Origin: Globodera rostochiensis
Taxonomy: Eukaryota > Nematoda > Chromadorea > Rhabditida > Heteroderidae
Direction of reading: 5' to 3'
Length of the DNA: 64,000 nucleotides
Assembly (NCBI GenBank): GCA_018350325.1
Contig: JAEVLN010000038.1
Coordinates: 124,001 to 188,000, forward strand
Shown: positions 55,109 through 64,000 of the stretch, piece by piece
Numbering within the stretch: position 1 is the stretch's first letter
How the letters are laid out: each line of letters starts with the position of its first letter
Made by a program: the position numbers and the translations under genes
The notes under the pieces: generated by a model
Seen by the model: the letters and a program-made list of their open reading frames with translations, nothing else
What the model was told of the DNA's origin: nothing
The model's database searches: none

Positions 55109-58100
55109 TCAGACAACGAACGGGTTAGTGTTCTTAGATGGCACGGCAGCAGATTGCTGCTGCTTGGTGTGGACCAAATTGTTCATGTCGACCAGCTTGG
55201 AGAACGCCTCGTCCAATGTCCGTACACGCGACCCAGCATCGTCCCATTTGAACTGGTCCCTGCAAAACACATTATAGTCCGCCTTCAATGATGATGATTA
55301 GTAGCCGGAACTTTGATGACCGATCGAGAATCCCGATATATCTCGAAAAATGTTGTAAAATAATTTAACGATCAAGAATCTCGGAAAATCTCCGATCTGT
55401 AATACATATTTTCAATTCATCTATCCATATTATTTGCGGACATTATATGTAGTAACACCCACCCGCCGTCAAATCCGCCGTTGATGTTGTTGTTCAGACT
55501 CTGCTGTTGGTGGTGGTGGTGTTGCCGATTGGCGATGCCACCACCGTTCATCAACGTGAAATTTGGAGCAGGAAACAATGATGCACCACAACAGTTCTGG
55601 TCCATCGGCTGCAACAACGTCGCCGTGCCGTTTGTCATCAATGTGCTGGCACCGGCGCCGTTGTTCATCGACGGCGTGAACGCCGCGTTGTTGACGGATG
55701 GCATCATCATTGACGGCGGCGCAAACGAGTCGCCGAATGGGTCGTCCATCGCCGGCGGGAACGGTCCCTGCCAACATGCTGACGCAGCCGGTGTTGCTGT
55801 CGCTGCTGTGCCGACGCCGTTGCTGATGCCGCCTTAAACGGGGAGGAAGAAGTGGATGAATGGCATTTTTAAAGAAAGGCACAAATGGACGGACCCCGGA
55901 CCCAATTTCTTCGCTATTGCCAGGGACGTATTTAGCATTTTGCCTGGGGGGAGGAGGAGGGGGTCGGCGGTGCGATGATGGCGCCGCCGGGAAAATTGTT
56001 GACTCAATTTGTTAAGAGTTTTGCAAACTTTTTTTTTTTTGCCCTCCTAACGCTCCCATTTCCGTACCGTTGGCCACAAATCCGTTGGTGTGCGACGGCA
56101 GAAAAGAGTTGGTCGGCGCAAACGGGTCGTCCGGGAACGGATGACTGCCACCACCGTTCATTGTCAGCATGCTTCCGTTGGTGAAGCTTTGCACGGGCGT
56201 CATCCCGGTGGAGCCGATTTCGAAGTGGGCTGAAACAACACATAAAATATAATATAAAAACATTTTGCCCAGAATTAATCAACATTTTTTTGTTGTTGAA
56301 ATCTTAGCATAAAACCGGGCCCAAAAATTAATTTAAAAATTGAAAACATTGCCAAAATGGCAAACATTTGGCAAAAATGTGTAAAAAAAACGACAATTTG
56401 CCGGGATTCAATTAAAATTCATACCAGCAACAGGTTGCTGTTGTTGTTGATGGTTGTTGTAGTGTCCGTTGGTGGTTGAAGCAGGTGTGTACGTGCCGCC
56501 GCCGCCGATGGTGCCGTTTGATGCCGACAAAAGTCGCCCGATGCCATTGCCCGTGCCGTTCATTGCCACCGGCGGAATCCATCCGGTGAAGAAGTCGTCC
56601 TCGGGATGAGTGGGAATGCTGCTCAACTGTTGCATGCCCTGTGGTGATCAACAAAAATTTTATGAATCACTAAATCCCTATCAGAATTTCCAAAAAAATT
56701 CCTTCCCCCCCCCCCCTCGCCACCGCCAGCAGCAGCTCACCTGCTGGATGTTCTCCACTTCCACCTCCAAATTGAGCAAGTCCGCCACCGCAACACCACC
56801 AGCGCCGTTGTTGTCCTTCTTGGCCCCCGACGCGTCGTCCGACGACGGCACCGTTGCCGCGCGTCCGTTGCCGACACCATTTGCCTCCCGTTCAGCGTTC
56901 TGTGTGCATTTTTTAAATAAGAAATTTTGTATTTAGAATTTTGCGTAGGGAGTGTAAAAATATTGGAAAAAATAAAAAATGTTCAACACAAAGAAGGCCT
57001 CTCCCCGTCGAAAATTTTTTTTCTATAAATTTTTGAAAAATCAAAAATCCCTCCCCCCTCCTCCACTGCCGCAGGCCTCACCAGCATGTTCTCTTGCTCC
57101 TCCTGTTTTTTCTCGTCTAACTGCTTCTTCTTCATCTCGAACACAACTTGGAACATATCCTTTAAATGAATGGGGACAATTTATACCAACAAAAAAAATT
57201 ATTTTAAAATAAAAGAAGTGGCGCTGAAATGTTCACCAATTGGCCCCAAAAAAGCCACTAGTAGGTCGAGAGATACTTTTGCAAAAAAAAAAATTTCAGA
57301 AAAAAAGTGCCAAAACCCACCCGAATGGAGAGCACCGCATGGTCCGCCGTCTGTGCCGTCTTCACCCCGTAAAATTTGTATTTGCCGTCCGCCGCGCCGA
57401 AGATGAAGCCAAAGGCGCGCGCATCCGTCGTGTCGCGGGCGATGAACGAAATTTTGGCGACCGGGAAATTGTAGAGGACAGTCTGTTGAAAAAAAACAAT
57501 TTTGGTTAAAGATTTGCCGAGTCGGGTTGGGAGGGACACACTCGCCGGGATTTCCCGAAAGTTGCGACCCGTAAATTTTTTAAGCACCCCCCCCCCTATT
57601 TTTAAAGTTTCGCAATTTTTGCGCCCGAAAATCAAGTTTTTTGGTTGAATTTCAATACAAATATCGCCGGCCCTTGAACGTCTCTAACCGGCTCGCTGAA
57701 AAAAAATGTTTTTTTAGAAATTTGCAACAATTTTTGAATTATTGGAAAAGCCAGACGTTACACATCGGACTCAATAATGCTACGGAACCGGTTCTCCAGA
57801 AGAAACTCCCAGACGGATTTTTATTCAAAAAAAACAAATTTTTTTTTGGAAAATTTCCCCGAAAACACGGACCCCCGACTTTTCTTCGCGCAGCTTCAGC
57901 CCGTCCAGCGAAATGTTCAACACCACCCGCCGCTTATGCGACCCGCTGGCCTTGACGGTCGTCTTCGCCAATCGCATGGCCTCCGCGCACAGCTCATCGC
58001 CGCGCTGGCCCGTCACGTCGCGTTCGCCGATGAATTTGGCCTTGAAGAAAGTTTGGTAAGTTTCACTTCAAAAAATTAAAACAAAAAAAAAAAAAGGTTT

Positions 58101-58857
58101 TCGGGCAGTACACGCATCTCCTTGTTCGTTCGAACTAGGTTGCTCGATATACGGGTCCAATTGATTTTTGAAAAATATGAATTTTCCAAAAAATGTTCGT
58201 ATTTGGGTTCGGGATTAGGAATTGATAAAAAGGAGGTCAATTCGGATTATACGCCCTCCGAAAACCCATAGAAACACTTTCTAAGCGTCGATAAATGATT
58301 GAATTTTTTTTTTGAACAAAAAATTGGGTGTTAAAGATGGACGGGGCGGGCTCAAATTATTGTATTATACCTTGAAATCCACGCCCGTGCCTTGGAAGCG
58401 AAATGGGTCGTTGCCATTGCCGTTTGCAAGCGCTGAAAAAATGGAAAATAAATTGGTGTCCGTTTATTTGAAAAAAATGATGCGCTTTTTGAGCGTGTAG
58501 GCCCTCTGGTAGTGTGCCCCCATTAAAAAATTTCAAACAAATTGGACCAAAACTGAAAGGAATGCAATTTGCTCTAACAAACAAAAAAAACAAATTTCTA
58601 AATTCTAAAAAGGCAATTTAGCAACATAAAATCCTAAAAAAATAAAAGTTTCGGCATTTTTTTTTCGCCAAATTTGTGCGCCACGCACTTTTGGCTTTGT
58701 GCGCCGATTTCCTGAGCATGGCCAGCTTGGACTTGTTGTTGCCGTTTGGGGTGGCGGCGACTGCCGTCGTCGTCGTCGTCACCGTGCCGCCGTTGGTGGT
58801 CGCCTCGGTGCCGCCATTGGTAGTTGCAGTGGCCGTCGTTGTGGTGGACTCGCCCAT
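55109..58857 (-). CDS. dab-1: DAB-1 (Disabled) endocytic adaptor
   Basis: Ten exons on the minus strand (58689-58857, 58371-58432, 57873-58040, 57321-57482, 57082-57159, 56741-56899, 56425-56638, 56068-56229, 55463-55832, 55109-55259) join in phase to 564 residues. After a Thr-rich start, a PTB/PID domain spans about residues 65-200: [78 protein letters not shown] and [18 protein letters not shown]. The tail has adaptor-binding motifs DPFAP and DPFGDSF (clathrin adaptor AP-2 type) and ends KNTNPFVV, an NPF motif for EH-domain proteins. Dab proteins sort LDL-receptor-family cargo into clathrin-coated vesicles. The tail between motifs is Asn/Gly-rich. Confidence 0.94.
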
Positions 58858-60455
58858 AATTTTTGTTTTGTTTGTTCCTTCGCGGCGCGGTCAGCAGCAA
58901 TTAAATACGCGTTGAAGTTTATTGGGGAGTTAATTTTTAATTGTTGGTTTTTTGGTCAGTGGAGTGGTGGTGAGTGAGTGGGAGCTTGTGAATTATTGGT
59001 GAGCTGAAAAGTTGAAAAATTTTCTAAAAAAGAAAAATTTCATTTTAAAAATCGCAAAAAAATTCATATTTAGGAAGGCTGTGGCCGCCGAACTCGAACA
59101 TTTACTATGTTTTATTGTTAATTTCGAGCTCAAACCAAATCGGACTCAAATCACACCAACAGTAGCACTAAAAACCCATGAAAAAACGTAATTTTTTCAA
59201 TTTTTCCAAATAATGGGGCTGACTATTTTGAGGGTAAATTGGTAATTGTAAGTTTAAGTAAGCCAGAAACAGTTTTCACAAACAAAAAAGGGCCACAGGT
59301 CATCAAAAAAAAGGGGGTGAAAAATGAAACAAAAGAACAAAAAAGTCCAAAATTGGAATTAATTGCCGGCAAAGGGAAGGGGGCCCCCATTTTAAAATTG
59401 CTTCTTTTACCAAAGATTCGAAATGGCTATTTTAAAACCCTATTAAAAAGGCATAATTATGGAAAATTATTAGAGAGCAATGCGATTGATTGATTGCTAG
59501 TTGAGGTTATTTGATTGGTGTGGTGTGTAGAGTTTTGTTTTTGCTTGAGCCCGTAAAAATTTGCTTAAGCCTGAAACTTTTTGGTAGGAAATTTTGTTGC
59601 CAAGCTCTGTGCATACAAACAACAACTTCTTCAAACATTAAAATTCGCTTTTTGCACACAAATAGGTATGTAGGTAATCGGCTAATGAAGTCATTTGTAC
59701 ACATCAGACTTTGTCATTTCTCCAAACCTACGCTTTTTTATCTTATGTAAATGATTATGTTTTTTTTTGAGGGGGGGGGGGCACAAAAAGGCTCGTACCC
59801 AGAAAAAACTTTTCACGGAGGGGGGGGGGGGGCAATGCCAAATTTTTGGCCAGTGGTTTAGCGCAGTGCGGAGTAGCAAAAAAAGAAAAAGAAAAATGAA
59901 CAGAATTCCCGACGACAGTGTCGGTCAAGAAATTTTTAAATGCTTTTTGTTAAGAAATTACTCAAAAAAATTATGAAAGACGATTAATTTCCCCTTAAGA
60001 AAATCAAAAATTTCCGAGGTTCAACCAAAAATTGCTTATTCCACAAGAGAATAAAGTTCAATGGGTCGAAGAATATACTTCATTTGTCAGGAATTATATT
60101 TTTAGCATCCTTATTACACTCAATCGCCTCGCTTTGAAATACATTCGCGTAAATCATCTGCCAACCATCCCCAAGCACATTTTTAATCATCGGATACGAC
60201 GGGGGGGGGGAGGGAATTGTGCGAAAAATGAGCGCTATCAATTAATGAAGAAAACAAAAAAAAAATGAAAAACAGGGCTAATCCACTATTTTAAAGGAAA
60301 AAAACAAGGAAAGATAAGGGGGGGGGGGAGGCCTACCAAAAATAAAAATATACCAAAACAGCAACGACAAAACGAGCCAAGGAATGGGGAGGACCAAAAC
60401 GACTAATCACCAAATTTTTTGATGACATTTCATTGATCGAACATTCCGTCCGCCG
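58858..60455. other. Upstream of dab-1; gene-free
   Basis: dab-1 promoter side, then AT-rich DNA with G runs at 59771-59780, 59820-59832, 60200-60209 and 60318-60328. Open frames are short and unrecognised. Confidence 0.55.
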
Positions 60456-60456
60456 A

Positions 60457-60600
60457 CTTGGCCTTTTGTCGTACGGACGTTCCGCCGAAATTGACATTTT
60501 ATCGAACGGACATTCCGCCGAAATTGACATTTTATCGAACGGACATTCCGCCGAAATTGACATTTTATCGAACGGACATTCCGCCGAAATTGACAGTTTG
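60457..60600. repeat. 33-bp minisatellite
   Basis: About four units containing cggacattccgccgaaattg and acattttatcgaa. The unit is a multiple of three, so both strands stay open (minus reads ...KMSISAECPFD... repeatedly); this is a repeat shadow. Confidence 0.9.
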
Positions 60601-60729
60601 GTAGCGTTGCCGTTATTCGCTGAGTGTCCGGCGTCATCCACGCGATTCAAATAGGAAAAAATTAGGCGACAAATGTCGCAACTTTTTTGAACCAAATGCA
60701 TTTGTTTAACAGCCCCCCTCCCTCATTCA

Positions 60730-61290
60730 TCCGATTTTCGATTCAGGAAGGAAGGAAAGTTGGAAAAAGAAGATTTATGTGATTTGTGAAGAGAAATGGG
60801 AATGGAAGAGAGAGGGGGGGGGGGGATCACATCGAATGCTTTGAACACGGAAAAGCTGGTGGTTGGTGCCGCGAAAGGAGGGATATAAAGGGAGAGAGAT
60901 AGAGCGTCCTGTCAGGGAAAAAGAGGAAAGTGGAGAGAGCGTGTGTGAGTGAGAGAGAAAAGGCGGATGAGAGAAGCAGAGGAAGGAAGGGAATGAAAAT
61001 CGGAAACAAATTGAGGTTGAAAGAGGAATAGAAAAGAGAAGGAAGAAACAGAACCAAAAAAGAAAGTGAAATGCTGGGGGGAAAGAGTAAAAGGAGAGAA
61101 AGAAGAGAGGAAAACAGAACCAGAGAAGGAAGGAAAGAAAGAAAATAGAGAGAAAGTAGTAAGAGGGGGAGGGGGGAGAAAGGAGAGAGAAACGAAGAAG
61201 GTTTTTGAGGAAGAAGAAAGAAAAGAAAGGAGCAGAAAAGAGAGGGAAAGGAGTAAAACAGAACCACCACACATAAAAGAAAGGGTGAAG
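60730..61290. repeat. Polypurine/polypyrimidine tract of about 550 bp
   Basis: The plus strand is almost only A and G (gagagaaag, ggaagaaag and similar) with rare pyrimidines. Long open frames on the minus strand encode Ser/Phe/Leu/Pro strings and are composition artefacts. Such tracts can form triplex (H-DNA). Confidence 0.85.
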
Positions 61291-61556
61291 ATGTAAGGAG
61301 CAGCGCCAATTGAGGTCAATCCACGGAGGGCGGAAGAATGGTGAGGAGTTGCGCACTGACAACGCCGGCGGCGACGACGACGACGACATATCGAAGAAAG
61401 GGGAATTATTATAAAAGGGCTGTGGATTTGGAAAAGAAGATTCGGCTGCTGGGGGGGGGCATTTTGTTTCTCAAATTCGCGCAGAAAGAACGGTGTGGAA
61501 CATGCGCATATTAAACACAAATAAATTTTAATCGAACGACGCAAAAGGGATGCCGA

Positions 61557-61745
61557 CATTTCTTCCACTATGCAAATACGACATTTCGTCCACTAAGACA
61601 AAATACGACATTTCGTCCACTAAGACAAAATACGACATTTCGTCCACTAAGACAAAATATGACATTTCGTCTACAAGACAACATACGACATTTCGCCTAC
61701 TACGCAAATACGACATTACGTCCATTAAGACAGACATTTCGTCCT
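61557..61745. repeat. 27-bp minisatellite
   Basis: About six units containing acgacatttcgtccactaag, degenerating toward the right end (cgcctactacgc). The period is a multiple of three, giving a repeated VDEMSYFVL shadow on the minus strand. It shares the gacattt(c/t) core with the 33-bp minisatellite 1 kb away. Confidence 0.9.
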
Positions 61746-61749
61746 AATA

Positions 61750-63740
61750 TTTCAAAAAGTCAAGCGAAAGCTAATCGTTAAAGCGGACCCGAGGTTTTGC
61801 CAATTTGATCCGATCAGCAAATGGACTTTGCTGATCAACTTTTGATTTTTTTTTTTTACGATTCCGATCACAAAAGAAAGAGATAGAGAAAGGGGCAAAG
61901 GGAAGTGGCGTTCTGTTCCCACAACAAGCCAATGAATTGGTTTGCTGTTGGTGGTGGTGGAGGAGGGGGAGGAGATGAACAACGAACGACAACATCGCCA
62001 TTTGCATATGTACACACCGGCGGGGGGGGGGAGATTGGAATCGGTCGACGGTGGGGGGGGGGCAGGGAACGGACGGACCAAAAAAAAAGATGCGCTGGAA
62101 AATGACGACGGACGGGCAAATGCAAATGCATGGATGAAAGAGAGCTGATTCATCCGACAATTTTTTTTGGTTTTTTGCTGAAAAAAGCATTGGTTTTTGC
62201 GCTTTTTGCTGTTCGCTGATCAGAGATTCATCGACTGGAAAAATGATCAAAATAAATTGATTAAAATCTACCAAAAAAAAAAATAATAATATTGTATTTT
62301 CCGAATTTTTTTCCGCAGGATTGAGAACCCCCCCGGCCTCAGGGATCGCCGGCCTGCTGAAAATTGGGGATTTTGTGCTTTCAGTCCCAGAAAAGCCATT
62401 TCAGTACTGGGTCCGGTCCCGTGCTACCCTAACGATCTGTGGATTCGGCCCATCAGCAACATTTTTGCAAAATAAATCAAATTTTATGGGCCTCCGATCA
62501 AAAAAAAACCCTCCCTATTTATAGGCCAACTTTTTCTGCGATTTTTAGCAGCCTAAAATAAATTTTTTTTTTTTTTGCGCACATTCTCCCGCCGTTGTCA
62601 TGTCATATGACATCGTCGTAAAATGGGGGGGGGGTGGGGGGAAATATAAAAAAGTTTTAGACCGATCAGTGCGCGGTTGGGCGGGGGGGGGGGGACATGA
62701 TCCATCAAAGACCGTTGCATTTATGTGCCCCCCGGGGACGGACTCGACTTGGCAAGTGTCCCAATGTGTCCCGCCGGTGATCAGATGACACACATAACAC
62801 ATTATTTTGTGTGTGTGTGCAATGAAATTTTAGGTTTTCGCGCAAAATTATTAACTAGTGACAAATGGGGCGCGCAAACCATTGAAAATTGGATAATTAA
62901 TATCGGGGGACGGAAAACGGGAAAAATTGGGCAAAAAGAGTACGCCGGCGGCATGACGTGCGCGAAGACATGTGAACGGGGCATGGACGGAGTGCTTGCT
63001 GATCTGATCAGCCCCCCCCCCCTCCCCCCGCCGGGGAGATTATGAATAATTGGGTGAAGGTGGGCAGAGGCGGGGGGGGGGGGTAGGTTGCCGTTGCCAC
63101 CCCGACCTTTTGGGGAAGGGCGGCTTCGTGACAAAGAAAAAATCGTGTTCACGAATTTTTCCGATGTAGCAAAGTTGGATTGATTAGTTTATGCTGCTAG
63201 GGCTTCAGCTTGCCAGTGACCCCTTAGGGTAAATTCTGCGTTTTACCCCCCCCCCCTCATTTTTTGGTGGAATTTCTTTAAAAAAAATTTCATTTTTTCT
63301 GCTTAAAATAAATTAATCAATATACTTATGTACTCGCCCTCAAAAAATTCACTTCTCATTTTTTTTTTGTCTCAATTTGCTGAGTTGAAACCGAATAACC
63401 CCTTGATTGATGATTCTTTTTTGTTAATAAGTAATCAGTGTTGGGTCAGAAAATGGAAATTTTTATGTAAATTTTATCTAAAACTCAATTTGTACCCCCA
63501 ACCCAATCAGCAGCAGCACATCAATGTGACAATTAGGAGAGGCAAAACTGCAAAATTGTATAGCATCGGTTGACGGGGAGCGGAGGGATGGTCGGAATTC
63601 CGTGAAATTTTGGCGAAATCCGATTTTTTAACATTTTTGGGGTCCGCGGAATTCCGATTTTCGAAAATTTTTGAGGTTGGCGCCCATCCCTGCTGCTTGG
63701 TGTGTGTGTTTTGACTGAGATTTGGTGCTGCTGCTGGTGA
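61750..63740. other. Gene-free DNA with G/C runs
   Basis: G runs at 62021, 62051, 62623 and 62684 and C runs at 63011 and 63247. A GC-richer stretch at 62320-62500 after ttttttccgcag could be an orphan 3' exon (frames ending near 62472 or 62524) but I recognise nothing in it. Confidence 0.45.
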
Positions 63741-64000
63741 CGATAAATGAATGAGAAAATGGGGGGGGGGGAGGGGGGGGGGGGGAGAGCGGCTAAAGAG
63801 GAGGGGGGGGGGGGAAGAAAAGGGGGGAAGAAATGAAGGAACCGGATTTTTCACAGACAATCGATGGACGGGGGGGCGGGTGGGAGGGGGGGAGACTATT
63901 TGGACCTCCGCCGCCGCCGTCGCCGGGGGGGGGGGTCTGAATTGACTCATCAGCAGCAGCAACAGCCAGCAGCATTCATTTTGCAGATGTTGAAGTTTCG
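63741..64000. other. G-rich block at the window end
   Basis: Many runs of 7-12 G on the plus strand (63760-63935) make this the most G-rich part of the window. At the extreme end ttcattttgcag precedes ATGTTGAAG, a possible exon start that is cut off. Confidence 0.4.

Noticed and set aside
55469..55882. Alternative frames over the dab-1 Asn/Gly-rich exon
   Set aside because: The DPFGDSF frame joins neighbouring exons in phase; the others do not.
60775..61568. Long minus-strand open frames rich in Ser, Phe, Leu and Pro
   Set aside because: They lie in the polypurine/polypyrimidine tract, overlap in several frames and have no domain; they are composition artefacts.
63741..64000. Telomere-like G-rich end
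   Set aside because: The G runs have no regular telomeric unit (no TTAGGC repeat) and the window end is arbitrary.

Overview
The window is eukaryotic nuclear DNA from a nematode, most likely a plant-parasitic cyst nematode. The genes have many short phase-consistent introns with T-rich acceptors ending in ttttcag, and the intergenic DNA is AT-rich with long poly-G/poly-C runs. Recognisable proteins match nematode orthologues (ERI-1, DAB-1, SLC35F6, RARS2, MRPS22, ALG9, SERP1/RAMP4). A pair of F-box-like paralogues belongs to a family I know from Globodera/Heterodera-type genomes. The species assignment is inference. I see no tRNA, rRNA or CRISPR array.

Layout. 0-25 kb is dominated by a large inverted duplication. 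The left arm (about 3.2-10.8 kb) carries an intact SERP1 (-), an intact eri-1 (+) and a broken ALG9 copy (-). The right arm (about 18.6-24.3 kb) carries an intact 14-exon ALG9 (+) and a broken SERP1 (+). A third copy (about 29.8-32.6 kb) has a broken ALG9 (-) next to an intact MRPS22 (-). The working genes are therefore divided between copies. Around and between the arms lie at least six pieces of a peptidase M41 (FtsH/paraplegin-like) family that has the HExGH zinc motif but no AAA+ ATPase domain. Several are chimeric, duplicated or frameshifted.

25-45 kb holds a decayed MaoC/hydratase-2 gene, a second inverted pair (27.2-28.3 and 43.6-44.6 kb) carrying an acidic-tailed M41 3' end, the F-box-like pair (35.3 and 39.5 kb), a possible LITAF-domain gene, a roughly 65-bp tandem repeat and two related small DNA transposons.

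45-59 kb is ordinary single-copy gene space: SLC35F6 (+), mitochondrial arginyl-tRNA synthetase (+) and the endocytic adaptor DAB-1 (-). 59-64 kb has no gene I can support. It contains two minisatellites, a polypurine tract of about 550 bp and G-rich DNA.

The genes do not form one pathway. Biologically the window shows segmental duplication, inversion and transposon insertion dispersing housekeeping genes, with a small protease-only M41 family expanding in the same rearranged DNA. All splice models were made by eye from reading frame, splice sites and remembered family sequence; none was tested against transcripts.
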